In this document: one piece after another, positions 25,859 to 33,683 of the stretch
Layout of the letters: each line of letters begins with the position of its first letter
How positions within the stretch are numbered: position 1 is the first letter of the stretch
From: UBA6055 sp965203755
GTDB lineage: Bacteria; Chloroflexota; Anaerolineae; Aggregatilineales; Phototrophicaceae
NCBI GenBank assembly: GCA_965203755.1
Contig: OZ241910.1
Span: 1,116,001 to 1,180,000 of the forward strand
Reading direction: 5' to 3'
DNA length: 64,000 nucleotides
Translations under genes and position numbers: made by a program
Notes under the pieces: generated by a model
Told to the model about the DNA's origin: nothing
The model's database searches: none
What the model saw: only the letters and a program-made list of their open reading frames with translations

Positions 25859-25964
25859 GCTGTCCCCTGTCGGCATTCATCGCCGGCGGTTTTCCATAAT
25901 CAACACAAGCGCGCCGGAGGGCGTCCGACGCGCTTGAATGACAATCGTGCTGTGGGTCTGCGGT

Positions 25965-26675
25965 TTAGTTCAGGCTTCGCGCCAGGCTGGTGAGGCTGGA
26001 GCGAACGCTGCCATCCACCACGCGGTCGGCCGAGCGAACAATCAGCCCGCCGAGGATAGATGGGTCAACCGAGAAGCTGGCTGATTCGGCGCCGACGGCA
26101 TCCTGAACCCGCTTCTGCTCGGCTGCCGTCAGTGGCATGGCGCTCATCACTTCAACACTTCCGCCAAGACCTTTGGCATCCTTTGGCAGATCGGCGATAA
26201 AGCCGTCGATCAATGCTTTTTGTTTGGGCTGGTTGATGTTTTCGCCAAGGATACGGCTGGCGACGGCGACCGAGATATTGAGAACCTGCTCGCGCAGATC
26301 GCCTAACTGCTGATCGCGGATAACGGTCGCCTCTGTCTGGGCGTCAAACTGTATCTTGGCGGCGACCTGCCGGGCTTCGCTTTCGATGCTTTGGGCGACG
26401 TCTTCGCCGCGGCCGCGGGCTTCGTCAATGACTTTTTGCGCTTGGATACGGGCCTGCGCCAGGATTTTATCGGCTTCGGCTTCGGCATTTTCACGCGCTC
26501 TGGCGGCGGCGGCGGCGTCTTCCAGCCCTTTGGCGATGCGGCGGCGGCGTTCGTTCAGCATATTCACCAAAGGATCATAAATGAACCGCGTCATCAAGAC
26601 ATACAGCACGATAAACGCGATGATCTGTATCAGCAGAAAGCCCGGGTTAATGCCTAAATTATCAAGTGGATTCAT
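25965..26675 (-). CDS. atpF: ATP synthase b subunit fused to a delta-subunit C-terminus
   Basis: A 236-residue protein. Residues 1-about 160 are a normal b subunit: one N-terminal TM helix (LLIQIIAFIVLYVLMTRFIY) and a long charged helix that forms the peripheral stalk. The last about 60 residues match the C-terminal part of the delta subunit (MPLTAAEQKRVQ, then GGLIVRSADRVVDGSVRSSL). The delta N-terminal helical domain that caps F1 is not seen. Fused b-delta proteins are known in mycobacteria but are longer. A GGGGAG ribosome site precedes the ATG. It lies 30 nt after atpE. Confidence 0.9.
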   Translation of the reverse strand: MNPLDNLGINPGFLLIQIIAFIVLYVLMTRFIYDPLVNMLNERRRRIAKGLEDAAAAARARENAEAEADKILAQARIQAQKVIDEARGRGEDVAQSIESEARQVAAKIQFDAQTEATVIRDQQLGDLREQVLNISVAVASRILGENINQPKQKALIDGFIADLPKDAKGLGGSVEVMSAMPLTAAEQKRVQDAVGAESASFSVDPSILGGLIVRSADRVVDGSVRSSLTSLARSLN

Positions 26676-26705
26676 GGTTTTCTCCCCTTCATCTCTCGCA
26701 GCTGA

Positions 26706-26948
26706 CTAATTGAGCACGAAGAGGATAATCAGCGATACCACCAGGGCATAGATAGCGACTGCTTCCGCAAAGGCAATCCCAAGGATCATATTGGTCTGAA
26801 TCGTTGGGGTATGGTCGGGGTTGCGTCCCATCGCCTGCACCGCGCCGCCCACAGCGAGTCCGATGCCAATTCCGCCGCCGGCGGCGCCAATCATGGCAAG
26901 GCCGGCGCCAATCGCTTTACCCAATAGAATTGTTGCTTGTGCATCCAT
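26706..26948 (-). CDS. atpE: ATP synthase F0 c subunit
   Basis: An 80-residue hairpin of two TM helices that forms the rotor ring. Helix 1 has the Gly-rich GAAGGGIGIGLAVG stretch, the loop has RNPD, and helix 2 carries the ion-binding carboxylate in GIAFAEAVAIYALV. The Gln and Ser/Thr ligands that mark Na+-dependent rings are absent from the expected places, so proton coupling is more likely. Confidence 0.95.
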   Translation of the reverse strand: MDAQATILLGKAIGAGLAMIGAAGGGIGIGLAVGGAVQAMGRNPDHTPTIQTNMILGIAFAEAVAIYALVVSLIILFVLN

Positions 26949-27000
26949 TTATGTTTCCTCCAGTTTTGCTTGTAGATATGTGCCAGACAATAGACTTCGA

Positions 27001-28446
27001 CTAATGCGCTTCGGCATGATCTTCACCATGATGTCCGACCGTTGCCATATTCATAAAGATGGCGGTCAGCAGAGCGAACACCAATGCCTGAATAATGCCG
27101 ACGAAGAATTCAAGGATGAAGAAGGGCCAGGGCAGAATGGGTATCAGAAAACTCATCACGAAGAGCAGAATCGACCCGGCAAAGATATTGCCGAGCAGCC
27201 GGAAGCTGAATGAGAGGATTTTGGCGAAGTCGCCAATAAGCTCCAATAAACCCACGGCCGCATCAATGCCCCCCAAAGGTGACTTGAACAGGGTGCCAAA
27301 GGCGAAGAATTTGCCGAGATAAGAAATGCCCAAGGCTTTGAAGCCGATGACTTGGATCATCACAAAGGCGATGATCGCCAGTGACAGGGTCATATTCAGG
27401 TCGGTTGACGGCACGCGGATAAAGGGCAGAACGACCCAGGGCACCAGCTTGGCATCTTCGCTTGACGGCGCCGGGTGCGATGGCACTCCGTGATGCTCTT
27501 CATCGGCATGAGCATCATCGCCGCCGTCTTCATCATGATCATCAGCCGCTTCAGCCCAAGGCACGAGACCGACGCCGGTATAACAGCCGCGGTCGGCCCG
27601 GGCCTGCTTTTCGGCTTCGCGGGCGGCCAAGACTTCCTGGCGGACGGCTTTGACCGCATCAGCGTTGGCCGCCGAATCGGCCGCCGAATCGGCCGGGGCA
27701 TCATCGCCGTGGGCGTCATCGCTGGTCGATTCTTCATCCGCCGCTTGGTCGTGTCCGCCGCCGTGTTCAGCGTCAAACCGTTCGCGGGCGGCCTGCACCA
27801 CCAGGTCAGCTTCAACCGCTTGGGCGGCGGCATCGGCTGACGCCAGCGCGGCCAAATCGGCGGCGGCTTCGGCGTCGGCGCCAACCCAATCGCATTGACC
27901 ATTGAGGGCATAGCCGAGCACGCTTGGATAAATCTCGAAGCCATCGGTCGTCACCACCTCAAACTTGTCCGCGGCGACGTTATACTCCTCTTCAACATGC
28001 GGTTCGATGAAGCCGACGCTGTCGACGCCCGGCACCAGTTCCAGCCAGTTGGAGATCAGCACGACGAAGAAGATGGTCATAAACATATTGAAGATCAGGC
28101 GGAAGTGTCGGCCGCCGGCGATGCCGCCGACAAAGCCCATCAAGCCCTCAAACAGCGCCTCAAACATATTGTAGAAGCCGCCTGGCGGGGCTTCGGCGCT
28201 GCTCTTGGGTCGGCGCCGGGCGATATAAAACGCCAGCAGCGCGAGGATAATCCAAACCAGAACCGAGCCCATAAAGGTATTGGTCAATCGAAGGCCCAAA
28301 AAGGGCAGATCGTAGCCGGCGGGATACTTTTCGCCGGGAAGCTGAATCACGGGGATGACCGGCGGCACTCTAAGGGCGACGAAGATGCCGGCCAAGAACA
28401 TGAGCAGGGCGATGAACCGGCGTTTTCCGTTCCAAAAACTATTCAC
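27001..28446 (-). CDS. atpB: ATP synthase F0 a subunit with a large hydrophilic insert
   Basis: A 481-residue a subunit, roughly 200 residues longer than usual. TM segments lie at about 10-27, 57-75, 117-135 and again from 335 on; the essential Arg is in SFSFRLLGNIFAG, and the ending FILEFFVGIIQALVFALL is typical. Between about residues 151 and 335 there is a unique insert, rich in Ala, Asp, Glu and His (for example DDHDEDGGDDAHADEEHHG), containing two Cys. It should lie in a loop after the third TM. The gene overlaps the upstream small gene by 8 nt. Confidence 0.93.
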   Translation of the reverse strand: MNSFWNGKRRFIALLMFLAGIFVALRVPPVIPVIQLPGEKYPAGYDLPFLGLRLTNTFMGSVLVWIILALLAFYIARRRPKSSAEAPPGGFYNMFEALFEGLMGFVGGIAGGRHFRLIFNMFMTIFFVVLISNWLELVPGVDSVGFIEPHVEEEYNVAADKFEVVTTDGFEIYPSVLGYALNGQCDWVGADAEAAADLAALASADAAAQAVEADLVVQAARERFDAEHGGGHDQAADEESTSDDAHGDDAPADSAADSAANADAVKAVRQEVLAAREAEKQARADRGCYTGVGLVPWAEAADDHDEDGGDDAHADEEHHGVPSHPAPSSEDAKLVPWVVLPFIRVPSTDLNMTLSLAIIAFVMIQVIGFKALGISYLGKFFAFGTLFKSPLGGIDAAVGLLELIGDFAKILSFSFRLLGNIFAGSILLFVMSFLIPILPWPFFILEFFVGIIQALVFALLTAIFMNMATVGHHGEDHAEAH

Positions 28447-28708
28447 TTATATCTTCCTCCTTCTGTTTAGCCGCGCCTTGGAGTTGTTTGGCTTTGTAAC
28501 GGGTATAGATATAAATCGTCCAGATACTCAAGGGAACGCTCGCCAGCAGCATAACAAACATCCATGCGGGTCTTGTCCCCAATGCCTCATCCAAGCCAAA
28601 GCCCAGCAGCATCGTCCCCAGAATCACAAGCAGGATCAAACAGCCTACCTGTCCAACCACCCCGGCGACCAATCCGTATGTAGACAGGGGATTGTTATCT
28701 GGTTTCAT
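28439..28708 (-). CDS. AtpI/AtpZ-like F0 accessory membrane protein
   Basis: An 89-residue protein with two TM helices (about 11-37 and 48-68) and a charged Lys/Glu-rich C-terminus. Size, topology and its place immediately before atpB fit the AtpI/AtpZ proteins that help c-ring assembly or Mg2+ supply. Sequence similarity in this family is low, so the call is mostly from context. It overlaps atpB by 8 nt. Confidence 0.65.
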   Translation of the reverse strand: MKPDNNPLSTYGLVAGVVGQVGCLILLVILGTMLLGFGLDEALGTRPAWMFVMLLASVPLSIWTIYIYTRYKAKQLQGAAKQKEEDISE

Positions 28709-28770
28709 AGATCACATTATCTGTCATCAACCCATCCACTGCGGCCAGGCATCCTCAAGGCACTTCGGGG

Positions 28771-28799
28771 ATTTTATCACAAACATTTGGCGATTGCCA
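28771..28799 (-). promoter_or_regulatory. Predicted promoter of the ATP synthase F0 genes
   Basis: Minus strand: TGGCAA, 17-nt spacer, TAAAAT, with an upstream TG (extended -10), 62 nt before the AtpI-like start. Confidence 0.45.
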
Positions 28800-28805
28800 C
28801 AGCGA

Positions 28806-30305
28806 TTATAAGCCATTCGCGCCCAAAATCGCCCAATCATAAATTGGCCTGACCGCGATTGTGCCTAACAATACAACGACAAGCGCGGTGATGCCAAGCG
28901 CCCAGCCATAAGAACGCGGGATGCCTATCGGCTGGCTGTCATCGGGGCCGACATCGACGTACATTACTTTAATCACCGCGAGATAATAATACAAAGCGAC
29001 AATCGCATTGACTACCGCAATCAATGCCAGCCCGACCAGATTGGCATCCACCGCTGCCTGAAACAGGAAGAATTTGCCAAAGAAACCGGCCGTCGGCGGA
29101 ATCCCGCCCAGCGACAGCAAGGCGATGGTCATTGCCAAAGCCAGCCAGGGGCTGCGGCGGTTCAATCCAGCCAGGTCTTTGATGTCTTCCTTGCCGGTCA
29201 CGGCGGTAAACAGGATGAGGCCGCCGAAGACGAGCAGATTGGTGAAGATATACATAAACATGTAAAAGGCGACCGAAGCCACAGCCAGGCTGTCATCGCC
29301 GGCCTGCAGGGCCGCCACGCCGATTAGGGTATAGCCGGCTTGGGCAATCGATGAATAAGCCAGCAGACGTTTGACGCTGCTTTGGCGCAAGGCGACCACA
29401 TTGCCCAAAGTCATGGTCGCAATCGAAATGACAATCAGCAGGCTCACCCAGAAATCCTGGACAATGACACCGCCGACGACAAGCTCAAGCGGGAAGACGG
29501 CGGTCATAAAGCGCATCAAAAGCGCAAAACTGGCGGCTTTGCTGGACACACTGACAAAGGCGGTCACCGGCGTCGGCGCTCCTTCATAAACATCGGGGGT
29601 CCAGAAGTGGAATGGCACGGCGCTGATTTTGAAGCCAAAGCCGACCATCACCATGACCAAGGCGGTCATCACGGCGACAATGCCGCCTTCGAGCCCGGCG
29701 CTCATGGCGGCGGCGATGGCGGCGAGGCTGGTTGCGCCGGCAAAGCCATAGAGCAGGCTGAATCCAAACAGCATGATGGCCGAGGCGAAAGCGCCATACA
29801 GAAAGTATTTCATGCCGCTTTCGGCAGAGCGGAGGTCGCCGCGGCGGAAACCAGCCAGCATATACAAGGGGATAGACAGGGTTTCGAGGGCGACGAAAAC
29901 CAGAATCAGGTCGCTGGCGCTGGACATCATCATGCCGCCAAGGGTGGCTATGATGACAATCAGGTAAAATTCGCCTTTGCCGCCGACGCCCTTGTCGGCC
30001 GCCGCCATCAAGCAAGTGACGGCGCCGGACAGCAGCAGCATCACTTTGAATATCTGCGCCAGCGGGTCATAGTTAATCATACCGCCCCAAAGCAGTTGTC
30101 CATTTTCAAACAGGGCTGGGTCTGGCGTCCATATCAAGGGGACAAGAGCCAGCAGCGCCATGCCCATCGCCGAAACAAAGACGACGCTGCGGCGGGTGGC
30201 AAAGGAGCCATAAAGATCGGCAAACAGCACAATCACAGCCAGCGCGGCCAAGCCAAGCTCTGGCAAGACGGCCGGCAGCTGCGCCCAAAGGTCAAACATT
30301 TCCAT
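28806..30305 (-). CDS. nuoN: NADH-quinone oxidoreductase subunit N
   Basis: A 499-residue antiporter-like subunit of the complex I membrane arm with about 14 TM helices. VALETLSIPLYMLAGF carries the TM5 Glu, the TM7 lysine lies in MVGFGFKISAVPFHFWTPDVYEGAPTP (GFKISAVPFHFW), and LRQSSVKRLLAYSSIAQAGY follows. The last gene of the nuo operon: the start codon follows the nuoM stop directly (TGAATG), so translation is coupled. Confidence 0.95.
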   Translation of the reverse strand: MEMFDLWAQLPAVLPELGLAALAVIVLFADLYGSFATRRSVVFVSAMGMALLALVPLIWTPDPALFENGQLLWGGMINYDPLAQIFKVMLLLSGAVTCLMAAADKGVGGKGEFYLIVIIATLGGMMMSSASDLILVFVALETLSIPLYMLAGFRRGDLRSAESGMKYFLYGAFASAIMLFGFSLLYGFAGATSLAAIAAAMSAGLEGGIVAVMTALVMVMVGFGFKISAVPFHFWTPDVYEGAPTPVTAFVSVSSKAASFALLMRFMTAVFPLELVVGGVIVQDFWVSLLIVISIATMTLGNVVALRQSSVKRLLAYSSIAQAGYTLIGVAALQAGDDSLAVASVAFYMFMYIFTNLLVFGGLILFTAVTGKEDIKDLAGLNRRSPWLALAMTIALLSLGGIPPTAGFFGKFFLFQAAVDANLVGLALIAVVNAIVALYYYLAVIKVMYVDVGPDDSQPIGIPRSYGWALGITALVVVLLGTIAVRPIYDWAILGANGL

Positions 30306-32027
30306 TCAGCCACCTCCAAGCAAGGCGATAACCGGGCGAATGCCGGCTTCAATCATCGGCGCCATAATGGGCGGATAAAGTCCAAGGATAATCAAAGGCG
30401 CCGCCAGCAAAATCAAGACGATGCGGTCAGGCGTCTGAATATCGCTGACGTCGCGATATTTTTCGGCATCGAATTCACCAAAGAAGACCTGTCCGGCCAC
30501 GCGCAAGACGTAGGCGGCCGTAATGACGATGCCCAGCGCCGACAAGACGACAATCACACTGTAATAGTTGCCAAGGGCGAAGCCGCCGATTCGCAGGCTG
30601 ATTTGCTCTGAAGCCGCCCACATCCCCTGAAAAATTGGAAATTCGGCAATGAAGCCGCTGAGGCCCGGCATCCCCATACTTGTCAAACCGCCGATCACAA
30701 AGGCGACGCCGACCCAGGGCATCACCTTCATAAAGCCGCCAAGACTGGGGATGTCGCGGGTATGGGCGCGGTCATAAACCATGCCGACGCAGCCGAAGAA
30801 GAGCGCTGTCATGGCGCCATGGCTGAACATTTGGATGCCGGCGCCGGTCATGCCGGTTAGATTCATGGTCGCCCATCCCATGCTGACCAGCCCCATGTGA
30901 CTCACGGATGAGAAGCCGATGACATATTTGAAGTCGCGCTGTCGGAAGGCGATCAGCGCGCCATAGACGACGTTGATTAAGGTAAGAAAGACGATCCAGG
31001 GCAGATGGGTTTGCGCGCCTTCGGGCAGCAGCTGCATACCGACGCGCAAGGCGGCGAACGCGCCTACTTTCATCAGCACGCCGGCGTGAATCATCGAAAC
31101 GGCTGTCGGCGCGGCGACATGGCCGTCGGGCGACCAGTTGTGGAAAGGGAACACGCCGGCCAAGACACCAAAGCCGATAAACATCATCGGGAACCAGAAC
31201 TTGGCGAAGTTCAAACCCTCTATGCCCAAAATATCAATCGCAAAGGCGCCGTTTTCGGCGGCCAGGGTCAAATGAACAATGCTCCAGCTATAGGGCTGGC
31301 TGTCTGCCGGCAGCAGGCCGCGGTCAAGCGCCGCCTGAAAGACATCGGCGCCGGCGCTGGTGAAAAAGGCGCCGGCCGCGAAGTACATGGCGACTGCGCC
31401 AACCAGCGCGAACACCGAGCCAATCAAGATGTACAGGGTCAGCTTCATGGCGGCGTATTCACGCAGTTTGGCCCAGCCCCAGCCGGCGATCAGCAGATAC
31501 ATCGGGAAAATCGCCAATTCATAGAAAAAGAAGAGCATAAAGAGGTCAACGGCAATGAAGACGCCATAGACTCCAGCCACCAGCAGCATGAAGAAAGCCA
31601 TAAATTCGCGCAGGCGGTCTTGGATATTCCAGGATATCAGCACGCCGGCAAGGGCGACCATGCCGGTGAGCAGAACCATCGGCGCTGAAACGCCGTCGAC
31701 GCCGACATGATAGGCGATCCCAAGCGATTCTACCCAGACCATGCGCTGTTCAAAGGCGAGGGCATCGGCGAACATCTGCGTCCCGCTGATTTCCCCGCCG
31801 GCTTGGAGCAGCGCGGTCTGCTGGTCTGCGAGTCCATTAGCCTGCTTGACAAAGCTGTCATAGCCAAAGAACACCGCCAGCGACAAAGCCAATACGGCCG
31901 CGGCGGCGGTGACCGCCACCCCGCGAATGAGGTCGCGGTTTTTGCCATCCAAAAACAGGATAACGATGCCGGCGATGATGGGGATGAAAATGACAGCCGT
32001 GAGTACCGAAAATCCTGTTGCGTCCAT
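30306..32027 (-). CDS. nuoM: NADH-quinone oxidoreductase subunit M, first copy (TM7 lysine missing)
   Basis: A 573-residue antiporter-like subunit. The TM5 Glu is present (FFYELAIFP, E170), as are the TM8 lysine (AGVLMKVGAF, K320) and the TM12 Glu (GFIAEF, E462). The TM7 lysine that sits five residues before the P-x-H-x-W motif is Leu here (L289, in GFGVLAGVFPFHNW), while the neighbouring NuoM copy has Lys. It lies between the other nuoM (9 nt away) and nuoN (0 nt). It could be an extra subunit with an altered proton route. Confidence 0.93.
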   Translation of the reverse strand: MDATGFSVLTAVIFIPIIAGIVILFLDGKNRDLIRGVAVTAAAAVLALSLAVFFGYDSFVKQANGLADQQTALLQAGGEISGTQMFADALAFEQRMVWVESLGIAYHVGVDGVSAPMVLLTGMVALAGVLISWNIQDRLREFMAFFMLLVAGVYGVFIAVDLFMLFFFYELAIFPMYLLIAGWGWAKLREYAAMKLTLYILIGSVFALVGAVAMYFAAGAFFTSAGADVFQAALDRGLLPADSQPYSWSIVHLTLAAENGAFAIDILGIEGLNFAKFWFPMMFIGFGVLAGVFPFHNWSPDGHVAAPTAVSMIHAGVLMKVGAFAALRVGMQLLPEGAQTHLPWIVFLTLINVVYGALIAFRQRDFKYVIGFSSVSHMGLVSMGWATMNLTGMTGAGIQMFSHGAMTALFFGCVGMVYDRAHTRDIPSLGGFMKVMPWVGVAFVIGGLTSMGMPGLSGFIAEFPIFQGMWAASEQISLRIGGFALGNYYSVIVVLSALGIVITAAYVLRVAGQVFFGEFDAEKYRDVSDIQTPDRIVLILLAAPLIILGLYPPIMAPMIEAGIRPVIALLGGG

Positions 32028-32036
32028 AGTGCGATT

Positions 32037-33671
32037 CTACCCCGCTAATCCCGCAAATAAGGTTGTGACAGTCGAATTGATCGTCGGCAGAATCCAGTTG
32101 GGATAGATGCCGGTGAGCAGCATCAGGGCGATCAGCGGCGCCATGCCGACAAGCTCTGCCGGGGTCAGTTCCAGGCTGTGATTTTTCCAGCGCATATTAA
32201 AGGGGCCGTGCAATACGGCGCGAATCCCTTTGAGGATGTAGGCGCCGGTGAAGAGCAGGCCAATCATCGCAACCGCCGTCAGTCCAGTGAAGACCGGCCA
32301 AGACCCGCGCACAATCAGGAACTCGCTCACAAAGCCATTCAATCCTGGCAGCCCCAAACTGGCAAAGCTGGTGAAGAGGAGGATCGCCCCCATCACGGGC
32401 GCTTTCACCCACAGGCCGCCGTATTCGGACAAGTCGCGGGTGTGTGTTTTATGATACAGAGCGCCGGCGAGCAGGAACATCCCGGCTGAACTAAGCCCGT
32501 GATTGAACATTTGCAGCACCGTGCCGTTGGCGGCGATAACAGCGGTCTGCACATCGACGCCGGTCGGCGCGCCTGACCAAAGCTGGGCATAAATCTGCGC
32601 CATCACAGCGATGCCAATCCCGACAAAGCCCATGTGATTCACCGAACTGTAAGCGACCAGCCGCTTGATATCATTTTGGCCAAAGGCGGCGAATGCCCCC
32701 AGCACGATGCCGACCACCGAAAGTATGGCAAACAGCGCGGCGACGTTGATGCCAATCAGAGCGATCTCGGACAGCCAGACATCTGGAAACAGGGGGATCA
32801 CCAGTCGGATAAAGCCATAAGCGCCGAGCTTGAGCATAATCCCGGCCAGCAGCATCGAGCCGGCTGTTGGGGCTTCGCCGTGGGCGTCCGGCAGCCAGGT
32901 GTGGAAGGGCCAGATCGGCACTTTGATGCTGAAGGCGACAAAGAAGCCGATAAAGGCCAGCGCTTTGACCGCGCTGACATCAATCCCCAGCAAGGCCTGC
33001 CCTTGTCGAAACAGGGGCCAGCTTTCAGTCAAGGCCGCCATGCTGTAGGTTCCGGCTGACCAGCCAATCAGCTGGGTCGCCAGCAGCATCCCCAAGGTGC
33101 CGCCGAAGGAATAAATCATAAACTTGGTTGAGGCATAATAACGGCCGCTGAACTTGAGGCCGGCTTTGGGCAGACTGCCCCACTGATTTATCAAAAAGTA
33201 CATTGGCACCAGCGTCAGTTCATAGAAGAGGAAGAAGACCATCAGGTCCATCGCCGCGAAGACGCCCATGCTGCCGGTTTCGAAGAGGAGCAGCAGCGCC
33301 AGGTGCATGTTGGAGCGGTCTTCGATATTCCAACTGGCGAGTATCGCCAGGGGCGTCAGCAGGCCGGTCAAGAGCACCATCACCGCGCTGATGCCGTCAA
33401 TGCCCAAGGTCCAGCGCGCGCCCAGGGCCGCGAACCACTCCGCGTCCTGCGTCACTAGATACTGTTCTTCGCCGATTGCCGGCGCCGCCTGGCGATAGAA
33501 CAGGAACACCGCCAAAGACGCGATTCCAATCAAGACCGACAGGATAAGGGCTGTCCAGCGGCCGACGGCTTTGCTTGCTCCCAGCTGCGCCAGGGCAGCG
33601 ACGATAAATGCGCTAAGGGCTGGCCCGAAGATCAGCGCCGAGAGCGCGTCAATCCCAAAAATATCAAACAT
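32037..33671 (-). CDS. nuoM: NADH-quinone oxidoreductase subunit M, second copy
   Basis: A 544-residue antiporter-like subunit with the full set of expected charged residues: TM5 Glu (LFYELTLVP, E151), TM7 Lys (FSIKVPIWPFHTW, K250), TM8 Lys (AGIMLKLGAY, K281) and a TM12 Glu (GFVSEF). It is encoded between nuoL (12 nt) and the other nuoM (9 nt). Two NuoM subunits in one operon match the two-NuoM form of complex I described in several bacterial groups, which is thought to pump an extra proton. Confidence 0.95.
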   Translation of the reverse strand: MFDIFGIDALSALIFGPALSAFIVAALAQLGASKAVGRWTALILSVLIGIASLAVFLFYRQAAPAIGEEQYLVTQDAEWFAALGARWTLGIDGISAVMVLLTGLLTPLAILASWNIEDRSNMHLALLLLFETGSMGVFAAMDLMVFFLFYELTLVPMYFLINQWGSLPKAGLKFSGRYYASTKFMIYSFGGTLGMLLATQLIGWSAGTYSMAALTESWPLFRQGQALLGIDVSAVKALAFIGFFVAFSIKVPIWPFHTWLPDAHGEAPTAGSMLLAGIMLKLGAYGFIRLVIPLFPDVWLSEIALIGINVAALFAILSVVGIVLGAFAAFGQNDIKRLVAYSSVNHMGFVGIGIAVMAQIYAQLWSGAPTGVDVQTAVIAANGTVLQMFNHGLSSAGMFLLAGALYHKTHTRDLSEYGGLWVKAPVMGAILLFTSFASLGLPGLNGFVSEFLIVRGSWPVFTGLTAVAMIGLLFTGAYILKGIRAVLHGPFNMRWKNHSLELTPAELVGMAPLIALMLLTGIYPNWILPTINSTVTTLFAGLAG

Positions 33672-33683
33672 AAATCCGTCTCC

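Noticed and set aside
29382..30611. A 409-codon plus-strand frame across nuoN
   Set aside because: It is antisense to a clear complex I gene and has no protein features.
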